Shown piece by piece: positions 10,360-18,636 of a stretch of DNA of 64,000 nt; position 1 is the first letter of the stretch; each line of letters starts with the position of its first letter. The notes under the pieces were generated by a model. It was not told the DNA's origin, searched no databases, and saw only the letters and a list, made by a program, of their open reading frames with translations. Origin of the DNA: JAGWRA01 sp963711505. Its GTDB lineage: Bacteria; Acidobacteriota; Vicinamibacteria; Vicinamibacterales; CAVVIG01. Made by a program: the position numbers and the translations under genes. Location: NCBI GenBank assembly GCA_963711505.1, contig CAVQEJ010000006.1, forward strand, positions 186,001-250,000. Reading direction: 5' to 3'.

Positions 10360-10457
10360 TCCGGGTGGCGGGGCCCCTGCGCGCCGCCAGGCTCACTGCG
10401 CTGCCCTTCGCGGCTGGCTCCGCCCCGGGCAGCGTCGAAGGCCATTCGCGTACATCC
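10360..10457. repeat. GC-rich dispersed intergenic repeat fragment
   Basis: The spacer holds GTGGCGGGGCCCCTGCGCG followed by GCCAGGCTCACTGCGCTGCC. A related block, GGGGCCCCCTGCACCCCGCC then AGGCTCGCGGCGTTCC, occurs at 35861-35892. The two share order and composition, so this is one member of the GC-rich repeat mosaic found in several spacers of the window. Confidence 0.5.
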
Positions 10458-11318
10458 ATGGCTGAACCCGGCGCCACGTCGGTCGTCATTCCCGCCTGCA
10501 ACGAAGCCGACGCCATCGGCCCCGTCATCGACGCGCTCCGCGCATCGGCCGCCTGGCACGAGATCATCGTCGTCGACGACGGGTCGACCGACGGCACCGG
10601 CGAAGCGGCGCGCGCCGCCGGCGCCCGCGTCGTCACCCACCCCTACAACATGGGCAACGGCGCCGCCGTGAAGAACGGGATCCGGCGCGCCTCGGGCGAG
10701 TACGTCCTGATCATGGACGCGGACGGCCAGCACCGGCCGGCCGATGCCGCCCGGCTCGTCGACCTGCTCGGCGAGTACGACCTGGTCGTCGGCGCGCGGT
10801 CGATGGCGACACAGGCCACGGTCGGGCGACGACTCGGCAACACGCTCCTGAACCGGCTCGCCGGCTACCTGACCGGGCGCCCGATTCCCGATCTCACTTC
10901 AGGGTTCCGGGCGGCCCGCCGCGACACCCTGCTCGAGTTCCTGCACCTGCTGCCGAACGGCTTCTCGACGCCGACCACCACGACCCTCAGCTTCCTCAAG
11001 GGCGGCTACAGTGTCCGGTTCGAGCCGATCGACGCCGCGCAGCGGACGGGTCACTCCAAGATCCGCCTCGGCTCCGATGGCTTCAAGTTCCTCCTGATCC
11101 TGTTGAAGATCGTCACGATCTACAGTCCGCTCCGCATCTTCGTCCCGCTCAGTCTCCTCGCCTTCGCGGGCGGTGCCTCCTACGGCCTCTGGACGATCGT
11201 CACCCAGTCGCACCTCACGAACACCTCGGTCCTGCTGATCCTCCTGTCGGTCGTCATCTTCCTGTTCGGACTCGTGTCGGAGCAGATTGCCACCCTGCGG
11301 ATGGAGCGGCGGCGCTGA
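10458..11318 (+). CDS. Family 2 glycosyltransferase (DPM1/ArnC-like) with two C-terminal membrane helices
   Basis: Predicted inverting GT-A enzyme, probably using a polyprenyl-phosphate acceptor. It starts at ATG 10458 (MAEPGATSVVIPACNEAD). VDDGSTDGTGEAA is the nucleotide-sugar motif and MDADGQH carries the DXD-type metal site. TSGFRAARRD lies near residue 155. Two hydrophobic segments (about 224-246 and 253-277) close the 286-residue protein, as in dolichyl/undecaprenyl-phosphate sugar synthases. The sugar cannot be told from sequence. An upstream in-frame ATG region from 10365 has no ribosome site and lies in repeat DNA. Confidence 0.85.
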   Translation: MAEPGATSVVIPACNEADAIGPVIDALRASAAWHEIIVVDDGSTDGTGEAARAAGARVVTHPYNMGNGAAVKNGIRRASGEYVLIMDADGQHRPADAARLVDLLGEYDLVVGARSMATQATVGRRLGNTLLNRLAGYLTGRPIPDLTSGFRAARRDTLLEFLHLLPNGFSTPTTTTLSFLKGGYSVRFEPIDAAQRTGHSKIRLGSDGFKFLLILLKIVTIYSPLRIFVPLSLLAFAGGASYGLWTIVTQSHLTNTSVLLILLSVVIFLFGLVSEQIATLRMERRR

Positions 11319-11494
11319 CGGCCGATCGGCGCCGGCCCCGCCGTCTCGCCGGCCGCCATCCGTCACAATATCTCCTGTTATTTCAACACTTGCAGTCGAC
11401 TGACGGAGCCTGAACGCCCGGGCCGTCCGGCCCGATTTCGGCCCGCCCGGCGCACCGGGAGGCGTATACTGGAGGGACAGGTCAACATCAATCC

Positions 11495-12148
11495 ATGATC
11501 AGACCGGCCGCCCTGCTGCTCGGCGTCGCGCTCCTGCTGCCCGCTCCGGCTGCCCATGCGCAGACGGTGTCGCTGAAGCTGCACGACGGCCTCGCCACGC
11601 TCGACGCGAAGGGGGCGACGGCCCGCCAGATCCTCGACCAGTGGGCCAGGGTCGGTCAGACGCAGTTCGTGAACAGCGACAAGGTGGTGAGCACGCCGCT
11701 GACGCTGCAGCTCACCAACGTACCAGAGCGCCAGGCGCTCGACATCGTGCTGCGATCGGCGGCTGGGTACATGGCGGCGCCGCGTTCGCAGTTCCTGCCG
11801 AATGCGTCGGTCTTCGACCGCGTCATCATCCTGGCCACGAGCACGGCCCCGGCGGCGGCTCCAGGCCGGCCGCTGTCCGAGCCGCCGCGTCCGTCGATCG
11901 TCTACCCCCGTCAGCTGGAGGCCGCCCCGGGCCGCGGACCGATCCGCTTCTTCCGGCGGATGCCGACCCCGAACGATCAGAATGAGAACGCTGGCGACGA
12001 TCAGTCGGGCGACTCGGGCGACTCGGCTGACGAGACCGAAACCAAGCCGGCCACGGGCGATTCGACGATCACGGCTCCGATCATCAGCGCTCAGCCAGGC
12101 CTCGTGGTCCAGCCGAAGAAGAAGCCGGGCGGTGGCGGCGGCCAGTAG
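11495..12148 (+). CDS. Secreted protein with secretin/TonB short N-terminal (STN)-like domain
   Basis: 217 residues. A signal peptide (MIRPAALLLGVALLLPAPAAHAQ) is followed by a compact domain, about residues 24-105. Its pattern (dATARQILDQWARVGQTQFVN... TLQLTNVPERQALDIVLRSA) resembles the STN fold of secretins and TonB receptors. The rest is Pro/Ala- and Asp/Glu-rich, low-complexity, and ends PKKKPGGGGGQ. There is no secretin barrel, so it is a stand-alone periplasmic STN-like protein of unknown function. A GGAGGGACAGG stretch upstream serves as ribosome site. Confidence 0.72.
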   Translation: MIRPAALLLGVALLLPAPAAHAQTVSLKLHDGLATLDAKGATARQILDQWARVGQTQFVNSDKVVSTPLTLQLTNVPERQALDIVLRSAAGYMAAPRSQFLPNASVFDRVIILATSTAPAAAPGRPLSEPPRPSIVYPRQLEAAPGRGPIRFFRRMPTPNDQNENAGDDQSGDSGDSADETETKPATGDSTITAPIISAQPGLVVQPKKKPGGGGGQ

Positions 12149-12399
12149 CGGTCCCGCCACATCCGATCGGCCGAGTCCCATCTTCCCTCTCGCCTCCCAA
12201 CGACGTCCGCTTGCGGACACCGTCTCCGTTCGAACACCTCAGCCGTGGCGGTACGCGGCCGGGCATCGGGACTCGACGGCCTGCCCCGAAGCGGTCAGAA
12301 TGACAGTCCGGCCTCGAGAGCCGGTTGAGCGCACCGATCGATTCGCGCGACGCATGGCTGCCGCGCGTCGCTCGCAACATCTCGAAGTGGAGAAGCCGC

Positions 12400-12855
12400 A
12401 TGGGATTGGTGGATGAGGTGAACCGCGCCCTGACCGGCGCCATGAAGGCGAAGGACCAGGCGACGCTCGCGCCGCTGCGCATGCTCAAGGCGGCACTGGT
12501 GAACCGGAGCGTCGAAAAGGGACGGGATCTCGAAGAGAGCGAGGCGCTGCTGGTGGTGGCCAGCCTCGTGAAACAGCGGCGCGACTCGATCGAGCAGTTC
12601 CGGAACGCGGGCCGCGACGACCTGGCCGACAAGGAGGCGCGGGAGATCGGCGTGCTGGAAACCTACATGCCCCCGGCGGCGGGAGCGGATGAGATCGAGC
12701 GCGCGGTGACCGACGCAATCCAGGAAACCGGAGCGGCGGGTCCGAAGGACATCGGCAAGGTCATGAAGGCGACGCTGGCGAAGCTCGCCGGCAAAACGGC
12801 CGACGGCAAGACCGTGAACGAGGCCGTCCGCCGCAAGCTGGCCGGCCAGGGATGA
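12400..12855 (+). CDS. yqeY: GatB/YqeY domain-containing protein
   Basis: 151-residue all-helical protein of the YqeY family, related to the tail of the GatB amidotransferase subunit; its cellular role is poorly defined. It starts at ATG 12400, eight bases after GGAGAAG, giving MGLVDEVNRALTGAMKAKD. The conserved core LAPLRMLKAALVNRSVEKGR and the ending GKVMKATLAKLAGKTADGKTV are clear. It is followed by a candidate small-RNA promoter and a strong terminator. Confidence 0.92.
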   Translation: MGLVDEVNRALTGAMKAKDQATLAPLRMLKAALVNRSVEKGRDLEESEALLVVASLVKQRRDSIEQFRNAGRDDLADKEAREIGVLETYMPPAAGADEIERAVTDAIQETGAAGPKDIGKVMKATLAKLAGKTADGKTVNEAVRRKLAGQG

Positions 12856-12871
12856 GCCCGGCACCGACACT

Positions 12872-12899
12872 AAACTTTCCGACAGGGTCGTGCGTCTAA
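12872..12899 (+). promoter_or_regulatory. Candidate ECF sigma factor promoter
   Basis: AAACTTT (12872-12878) and CGTCTAA (12893-12899) are separated by 14 nt. The AAC and GTC cores fit the general shape of extracytoplasmic-function promoters (GGAACTT-like -35, GTC-containing -10). It begins 16 nt after the yqeY stop codon and points into a short region that ends at the terminator 12941-12973. No sigma factor gene is present in the window, so assignment is by motif only. Confidence 0.5.
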
Positions 12900-12902
12900 G
12901 GA

Positions 12903-12973
12903 TATGAGACGGCAGGTAAGGCCTCTCATCCATCCTCCTTAATGGCCCTCGTCCAAGCGAGGGCCATTTTTTT
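12903..12973 (+). ncRNA. Candidate small RNA with anti-Shine-Dalgarno segment
   Basis: If transcription starts 5-8 nt after the ECF-like -10 and ends at the T-run, an RNA of about 70 nt results. It contains a 5' hairpin formed by GGATATGAGA (12900-12909) with TCTCATCC (12924-12931), an unpaired CATCCTCCTT segment (12931-12940) complementary to Shine-Dalgarno sequences, and a 3' terminator hairpin. No open reading frame of size is present. The alternative is that this is only the 3' end of the yqeY transcript. Confidence 0.45.
12941..12973 (+). terminator. Strong rho-independent terminator
   Basis: A perfect 11-bp stem, AATGGCCCTCG (12941-12951) with CGAGGGCCATT (12958-12968), closes a 6-nt loop TCCAAG and runs into seven T residues (12967-12973). 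It terminates yqeY and/or the candidate small RNA. Confidence 0.9.
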
Positions 12974-13057
12974 GTCCGTGATCCCCATCGTCTCCATCGC
13001 CGGGCTTCCATCGGATCGGCACCAGGCGGCCGCTGTGCTAGGCTGGCGCTGCTGAGC

Positions 13058-14773
13058 ATGGATCCTGCCGATCCCGGTACGCCGGCGGCGCCGATGCCGC
13101 CCGCGACGGGGCATTCATCCGAACGCCATCCTCCCGTCGACCGCCCGATGTCCATTCCCCTGCCGCCGCCCGCCGTCCCGAAGGGTCCGCGACTGGCCCG
13201 CTCGGCCGGCGTGACCGGTCTGGCGACGCTGGCGAGCCGCATCCTGGGACTGGTGCGCGACCAGGTGCTCGCGGCGCTCTTCGGCGCGGGCAACGAGATG
13301 GACGCGTTCTTCGTGGCGTTCCGCATTCCGAATCTCGTCCGCGATCTGTTCGCGGAAGGCGCGATGAGCGCGGCGTTCGTCCCGACCTTCACGAACTACC
13401 TCACGCGCCGCGGCCGCGACGAGGCGTGGCGCCTCGGCAACAACGTCATCAACGGACTCATCCTCGCCACCGGCACGCTGGTCGTCCTCGGCATCGTCTT
13501 CGCGCATCCGATCGTGCTGGCGCTGGCGGGCGACTTCGCAAGCGTGCCCGGCAAGATCGAGCTGACGACGCGGCTGGCGCGCATCACGCTGCCGTTCCTC
13601 GTGTTCGTCGCGCTCGCAGCGGCCATGATGGGGATGCTCAACTCGCTCCATCACTACTTCATCCCCGCGCTGTCGCCCGCGATGTTCAACGTGGCCGTGA
13701 TCATCTGCGCGATCGGGCTCGTGCCACTGATGCCGGCCTTCGGCCTGCCGCGCATCATGGCCATCGCCATCGGCGCGCTCATCGGCGGGCTCGGACAGAT
13801 GGCGCTGCAGTGGCCGTCGCTGCGGCGCGAGGGCTACCGGTACCGGGCGCGGCTCGAGCCGCGCGACCCGGGCCTGCGCCAGGTGCTGCTGCTGATGGGG
13901 CCGGGCGCGATCGGGCTCGCAGCACTCCAGGTGAACCTGTTCGTCACGACGCTGCTGGCGACGACGCAGGGAACCGGAGCCGTCTCCTGGCTGAACTACG
14001 GGTTCCGGCTCGCGCATCTGCCGATCGGGCTGTTCGGCGTCTCCATCGCGACGGCCGTGCTGCCCGCCGTGTCGCGCCACGCGGCCCACGATCACCTGCC
14101 CGGCGTGCGCGCCACGGTGGCCGACGGTCTCGGGCTGATGTTCATGCTGAACATCCCGGCGACCTTCGGTCTGATCGCGCTCGCGCCGTCGATCGTCGCC
14201 CTGATCTTCCAGCGCGGGCTCTTCACGGCGGCCGATACGGCCGCGACGGCGGCGGCCCTGCGCTTCTACGCGATCGGCCTCGTCGGCTACTCCACGGTGC
14301 GGATCGTGTCGCCGACCTTCTACGCACTCGAGCGCAGCCGCGTCCCGGTGGCCCTCAGCATCGGTGCCGTGGCGCTGAACCTGACGCTCTGCGTCGTCCT
14401 GCTGCCGTGGCTCGGCTACCGCGGGCTGGCGCTCGGACCGTCGGTGGCCGCGCTCGCCAACGCCGGCATGCTCGTCTGGCTGCTCTCACGGCACCTCGAC
14501 GGCCTGGAAGGCCGCCGCCTGGCGGGCACGCTCGTCCGGATCCTGGCCGCGTCGACGCTGATGGCCGCCGCCGCGCTGGCAGCCGACCGCTGGCTGGCCG
14601 GCGTGCTGCCGGTCGGCCACCTCGGCCCGCGCCTGCTGCAGGTCGGCGGGTCGATCGGCCTCGGCCTCGTCGTGCTCCTCGCGGCGGTGCGCGCGCTGCG
14701 CATCCGCGAGTTCGACCTGGCCGTGACCCTGCTGCGCGAGAAGTGGGAGCGCACGGGAGATCGCCGGCGATGA
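13058..14773 (+). CDS. murJ: Lipid II flippase MurJ
   Basis: MOP-superfamily membrane protein that flips lipid II across the inner membrane, the step after the MraY/MurG reactions encoded at the left of the window. About 14 hydrophobic segments are visible. The hallmark N-terminal stretch ASRILGLVRDQVLAALFGAG, the DAFFVAFRIPNLVRDLFAEG loop and the motif GALSAAFVP-like (GAMSAAFVP) are present. The first 30 residues are Pro-rich; an internal ATG at 13148 (MSIPLPPP) could be the real start, and neither has a convincing ribosome site. Its stop overlaps the next ATG (ATGA). Confidence 0.95.
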   Translation: MDPADPGTPAAPMPPATGHSSERHPPVDRPMSIPLPPPAVPKGPRLARSAGVTGLATLASRILGLVRDQVLAALFGAGNEMDAFFVAFRIPNLVRDLFAEGAMSAAFVPTFTNYLTRRGRDEAWRLGNNVINGLILATGTLVVLGIVFAHPIVLALAGDFASVPGKIELTTRLARITLPFLVFVALAAAMMGMLNSLHHYFIPALSPAMFNVAVIICAIGLVPLMPAFGLPRIMAIAIGALIGGLGQMALQWPSLRREGYRYRARLEPRDPGLRQVLLLMGPGAIGLAALQVNLFVTTLLATTQGTGAVSWLNYGFRLAHLPIGLFGVSIATAVLPAVSRHAAHDHLPGVRATVADGLGLMFMLNIPATFGLIALAPSIVALIFQRGLFTAADTAATAAALRFYAIGLVGYSTVRIVSPTFYALERSRVPVALSIGAVALNLTLCVVLLPWLGYRGLALGPSVAALANAGMLVWLLSRHLDGLEGRRLAGTLVRILAASTLMAAAALAADRWLAGVLPVGHLGPRLLQVGGSIGLGLVVLLAAVRALRIREFDLAVTLLREKWERTGDRRR

Positions 14774-15954
14774 GGAACGCGATCGCGCAGCTCGATCGGC
14801 GGATCTTCGTGCTGGCCGGCCTGCACTTCCTCGTCGACAGTTACGGGAACATCTACGCGCCGCTGCTCCCCCTGCTGATTCCGCGGCTCGGTCTCTCGCT
14901 GGCGCTGGCCGGCACCCTGACGATGTGCTACCAGATCGCCGCGTCGATGGCGCAGCTCGGCTTCGGCCACATCGCCGACTACTGGAGGCCACGCGCGCTC
15001 ATCATCGGCGGCCCGCTCGTCTCCATCACCGTGCTGAGCCTGATCGGCCTGTCCACCTCGACCCTGATGCTCGCGGCAATCCTCGTGGCCGGCGGGCTCG
15101 GCGGGGCGGCGTTCCATCCGCCGACCGCCGCCATGGTGCACCGGCTGAGCGGCGAGCGGCGCGGCCTCGGCATGGCGGTGCATATCTCCGCCGGCTCGAC
15201 CGGCATTGCGTTCGGCCCGCTCGTCGCGGCTCCACTCATCGGCCACCTCGGCCTCGCCTGGACGCCCATCCTCGCCCTGCCCTCGCTGTGCCTGGCCGTG
15301 CCGCTGCTCCGCCGCGTCCCGCACATCGACCTGCGCCACGCGCGGACCGACGGCGGCAGCTTCGCCGCGCTGCGGCCGTACGCCGGGCCGCTCGGGCGGC
15401 TCTACGCGATCATCGCGCTCCGCACGCTGGTCTGGCTGAGCTTCCTGACGTTCCTGCCCGTGCTGCTGACCGCGCGCGGCGAGTCGGTCGGGCTCGCGGG
15501 GGTCACGATCGCCCTGTTCCTGGGGTCGGCCGGCGTCGGCGGCTTCTTCGGCGGCGTGCTCGCCGACCGGCACGGACCGAAGCGGGTGATCATCGGCACA
15601 CTGCTGACGGCGCTGCCGTTCCTGCTGGTGCTGCCGCGCGCCAGCGGCTGGACGTTCATCGGTGCGCTCGTCGCCTCCGGCTTCCTGCTGCAGTCGACGC
15701 TGCCGGTCACCGTGACCTTCGGCCAGTCGCTGGCACCCGTGCGCGCCGCAACGGTGTCGTCGCTGATGATGGGATTCGCCTGGGGCACGGGCGGACTGTT
15801 CGTGCCGTTCGTCGGCCTGCTGGCCGACCGGATCGGGATCGCGCCGACACTGATGGGCGTCACGATCGTCCTGCCCGTGGCCGTGGTGCTGGCCCTCACG
15901 CTTCCGCATGGCTTCGGCGCGGCGCCCGTGCCGGCGGCCGACGCCGCCGCCTGA
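14770..15954 (+). CDS. MFS transporter, fosmidomycin-resistance (Fsr)-like
   Basis: 394-residue inner-membrane protein with about 12 hydrophobic segments. The N-terminal LAGLHFLVDSYGNIYAPLLPLL and GGLGGAAFHPPTAAMV stretches match the Fsr-type drug/H+ antiporter group. An MFS loop motif GVLADRHGPKRVI follows helix 8. It overlaps the murJ stop by 4 nt, so translation is coupled. The substrate cannot be predicted; the linkage to murJ may be incidental. Confidence 0.85.
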   Translation: MRNAIAQLDRRIFVLAGLHFLVDSYGNIYAPLLPLLIPRLGLSLALAGTLTMCYQIAASMAQLGFGHIADYWRPRALIIGGPLVSITVLSLIGLSTSTLMLAAILVAGGLGGAAFHPPTAAMVHRLSGERRGLGMAVHISAGSTGIAFGPLVAAPLIGHLGLAWTPILALPSLCLAVPLLRRVPHIDLRHARTDGGSFAALRPYAGPLGRLYAIIALRTLVWLSFLTFLPVLLTARGESVGLAGVTIALFLGSAGVGGFFGGVLADRHGPKRVIIGTLLTALPFLLVLPRASGWTFIGALVASGFLLQSTLPVTVTFGQSLAPVRAATVSSLMMGFAWGTGGLFVPFVGLLADRIGIAPTLMGVTIVLPVAVVLALTLPHGFGAAPVPAADAAA

Positions 15955-16047
15955 CGCGAGGCCGCTCCGGCCCGCCCGGGCGGGGTGTGGTACGATCGGG
16001 CGTTCGCGCCGGTCCGCGGCCGGCGCGCCCGTCCACCATCCAGACTC

Positions 16048-16812
16048 ATGCGCCGCAGCTACAGCCGACCGTCCTCTTCGTCGTTCTCCTTCGGCCCGGG
16101 TCCGATCTCCCCCGCCGTCAAGGCCCTGATCTGGGCGAACGTCGCAATGTTCGTCCTGACCTACGTGCTGTACCGGCCGCTCGAGTTCTATCTCGGCCTC
16201 GTGCCGGCGCTGTTCCTCTACCGGTTCTTCCTCTGGCAGCCGGTCACGTACCTGTTCATCCACGGCGGCTTCTTCCACATCCTCTTCAACATGCTCGTGT
16301 TGTGGATGTTCGGGGTGACGCTGGAGCGGGTGTGGGGGACGCGGTTCTTCCTGAAGTACTACTTCATCTGCGGTATCGGGGCGGCGGCGACGACCATCTT
16401 CTTCTCGCTGCCGTCGATCGGCCTGGTCAGCCCTCTGAGCAACACCATCGGGGCGTCGGGCGCCATCTACGGCCTGCTGGTCGCCTACGCGCTGTACTTC
16501 CCCGACCAGCCGGTCTACATGTACTTCCTGTTCCCGATTCCGATGAAGTACTTCGTGCTCATCATCGGGGGCATCGCCTTCTTCTCCTCCTTCTCGGGCG
16601 CCGGCGGCGGCGTGGCGCACATCGCCCATCTCGGCGGCCTGGTCATCGGGTACCTGTACCTCTCCTATCTCCGGGGAGGCGGCTTCCACCCGATGTCCGA
16701 GATCAGGTACCGCTATCTGAAGTGGAAGATCGGCCGCGCGCGGCGGAAGTTCGACGTGCACCCCGGCGGCCGCCCGGCCCGGGATGACGACTGGGACCGA
16801 CGGATTCACTGA
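16048..16812 (+). CDS. Rhomboid family intramembrane serine protease
   Basis: 254 residues from ATG 16048. Six hydrophobic helices carry the rhomboid signature: TYLFIHGGFFHILFNML (loop/helix 2 with HGG...H...N), the nucleophile in GASGAIYG (Ser near residue 147) and the catalytic histidine in AHLGG. A basic cytoplasmic C-terminal tail of about 45 residues follows the last helix. The substrate is unknown. Its 3' end faces htpX across a fold-back repeat. Confidence 0.92.
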   Translation: MRRSYSRPSSSSFSFGPGPISPAVKALIWANVAMFVLTYVLYRPLEFYLGLVPALFLYRFFLWQPVTYLFIHGGFFHILFNMLVLWMFGVTLERVWGTRFFLKYYFICGIGAAATTIFFSLPSIGLVSPLSNTIGASGAIYGLLVAYALYFPDQPVYMYFLFPIPMKYFVLIIGGIAFFSSFSGAGGGVAHIAHLGGLVIGYLYLSYLRGGGFHPMSEIRYRYLKWKIGRARRKFDVHPGGRPARDDDWDRRIH

Positions 16813-16828
16813 GCAGACGCTCGCGCGC

Positions 16829-17010
16829 TAGGGGCTGTGGGCGATACGCGGTGGGGCCGACTCGTGCCATGGCCCTGCAACGATGCTCAGGCCGACGCCC
16901 AGCAACGTCGAAGCGTGTCGTGCTCACGCGCGACCTTGCTCGAACGCGGCGCGAGCGCACGAGCGCCGCGACCGCCCCATCGCCTACCGCCTATCCCCTA
17001 TCGCCTAAGC
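16829..17010. repeat. Fold-back element with heptanucleotide arms between convergent genes
   Basis: The left arm (16829-16856) reads TAGGGGCTGTGGGCGATACG then CGGTGGGG. The right arm (16976-17010) is a run of 7-mers (CGCCTAC, CGCCTAT, CCCCTAT, CGCCTAA) complementary to it. The core between is GC-rich with GCGAGCGC repeats. The TAG stop of htpX (17007-17005) lies inside the right arm. A shorter relative occupies 61485-61607. It probably acts as a bidirectional terminator. Confidence 0.62.
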
Positions 17011-18000
17011 GTGATCCCTCTGGAACGCCATCTCCTTCAGGCGGGCGATGCGCTGGGCGATCGGGGGATGGGTGGCGAAGAGGTCGGCCATCCGGTGCTG
17101 CTTGGCGCCGATGGCGCGGCCGAGCGGATCGGCAATGCACAGGTGGGCGGTGCCGCGGCTGATGGACTTCGTCGGCTCGGCGGCGCTGTCGATGTCCTGG
17201 AGCGCGCGGGCGAGCGCCATGGGGTTGCGCGTGAGCTCGGCGCCCGAGGCGTCCGCCTGGTACTCCCGCTGCCGCGACACCATCATCGCCAGGAGCTGGC
17301 CGATGATCGGCGCGAGGATGACGCCGATCAGCCAGACGGCGAACAGGATGGCGGCCATCGCGCCTCCGCCGCCGCCATCGTCGCGATCGCGGCGGCGCCC
17401 GCCGCCGAACCAGAGCCAGCGCGAGGCGAAATCCGACAGCAGGATGACCGCACCGACCAGCGCGGCCACGATCATCATCAGGCGGATATCGTAGTTCCGG
17501 ATGTGGCTCATCTCGTGGGCCACGACGCCCTGCAGCTCCTCCCGATCCAGCTTGTCGAGCAGCCCGCGCGTGACGGCGAGTGAGGCGTGCGCCGGATCGC
17601 GCCCGGTCGCGAACGCGTTCGGATCGGGATCGGGCACGATGTAGACCTTCGGGCGGGGCAGGCCGGCGGCAATCGCCATCTCATCGACGACGTTGCCGAG
17701 CTGCTGCAGCTTCAGGCGGTCGGCGTCCGTCTGCGCGGCGGACTGCGCCTGCTCCAGCGACACGGCGTGCGTCGACAGCAGCACGACCTGATCGCCGCCG
17801 AAGTAGCTGAAGGCGGCCGATCCACTGCCGAGCGCCAGGGCGAAGACCGCGCCCACGGGGAACGCGGTGATCGGCAGATCGAGATAGAAGCGGTCGAAGC
17901 CGGTGCCGAGGAGCACCAGGAAGGCGATGAAGACGAGCATCACGAGCCACGTCCGTCGCCGGTTGACGACTTGCTGTTCCAGCAGGTTCATGACGGGCAC
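17005..18000 (-). CDS. htpX: M48 family zinc metalloprotease HtpX-like
   Basis: Membrane protease for quality control of misfolded membrane proteins. 331 residues. Two N-terminal membrane helices (about 17-38 and 44-66) precede the zinc motif HEMSH at 162-166, and REYQAD gives the third ligand (Glu). A Gly/Asp-rich loop separates two more helices. Start could be Met4 (MNLLEQQ), which resembles HtpX beginnings better. It is paired with lemA directly upstream, a common arrangement. Confidence 0.93.
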   Translation of the reverse strand: MPVMNLLEQQVVNRRRTWLVMLVFIAFLVLLGTGFDRFYLDLPITAFPVGAVFALALGSGSAAFSYFGGDQVVLLSTHAVSLEQAQSAAQTDADRLKLQQLGNVVDEMAIAAGLPRPKVYIVPDPDPNAFATGRDPAHASLAVTRGLLDKLDREELQGVVAHEMSHIRNYDIRLMMIVAALVGAVILLSDFASRWLWFGGGRRRDRDDGGGGGAMAAILFAVWLIGVILAPIIGQLLAMMVSRQREYQADASGAELTRNPMALARALQDIDSAAEPTKSISRGTAHLCIADPLGRAIGAKQHRMADLFATHPPIAQRIARLKEMAFQRDHA

Positions 18001-18048
18001 CGCGCCGTCCGGCCCGCGGCACGGTGGCCGCGGGCGCGGGATACGCGA

Positions 18049-18612
18049 CTACTTCTTGAACGACAGATCGACCTGCGGGACCTCGCGCTCGGCCGGCGCC
18101 GTGATCTCGAACAGCTCCGCCGATTTGAAGCCCATGGCCGACGCCATCATGTTGGCCGGAAAGACCTGCTGCGCGGTGTTGAACTTCGTCGCGATGTCGT
18201 TGTAGAACTGCCGGGCGAACCCGATCTTGTTCTCCGTCGACGTCAGTTCCTCCTGCAGCGCCTTCACGTTCTCGTTCGCCTTCAGCGTCGGATAGTTCTC
18301 GGCCAGCGCGAACAGGCGGCCGAGGGCCTGCGACAGCTCGCCCTCCTTGCGCGCCGCGTCGGCCGGGCCGGTGGCGGTCACCGCCTTGGCCCGCGCCTCG
18401 ACAACCTGCGTCAGCGTGTCGCGCTCGAATTCCATTTCTCCGCGCACGGTGTTGACGAGATTCGGAATGAGGTCGTGCCGCCGCTTCAGCTGCACGTCGA
18501 TCTGCTTCCAGCCGTTCGTCGTCTGGTTGCGAAGCCCGACGAGCCGGTTGTAGGTCGCAATGGCCCAGACGACGAGGAGCACGACTACGCCGATGAGAAT
18601 GTAGAGCGCCAT
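18049..18612 (-). CDS. lemA: LemA family protein
   Basis: 187 residues with an N-terminal membrane anchor (ALYILIGVVVLLVVWAIATYN) and the LemA core: NRLVGLRNQTTNGWKQIDVQ, RRHDLIPNLV, ENYPTLKANENV and the FNTAQQVFPANMMASAMGF segment near the end. The external helical domain has unknown biochemistry but LemA is often coupled to HtpX-type proteases, as here (48 nt upstream of htpX). Confidence 0.94.
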   Translation of the reverse strand: MALYILIGVVVLLVVWAIATYNRLVGLRNQTTNGWKQIDVQLKRRHDLIPNLVNTVRGEMEFERDTLTQVVEARAKAVTATGPADAARKEGELSQALGRLFALAENYPTLKANENVKALQEELTSTENKIGFARQFYNDIATKFNTAQQVFPANMMASAMGFKSAELFEITAPAEREVPQVDLSFKK

Positions 18613-18636
18613 ACGTGGACTCCTTGACGATGACTC

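Noticed and set aside
12857..12940. A c-di-GMP (GEMM) or other known riboswitch upstream of murJ
   Set aside because: GGCAGGTAAGGCC slightly resembles a GEMM arm, but the first conserved helix and tetraloop are absent and the terminator is not followed by a coupled gene start.
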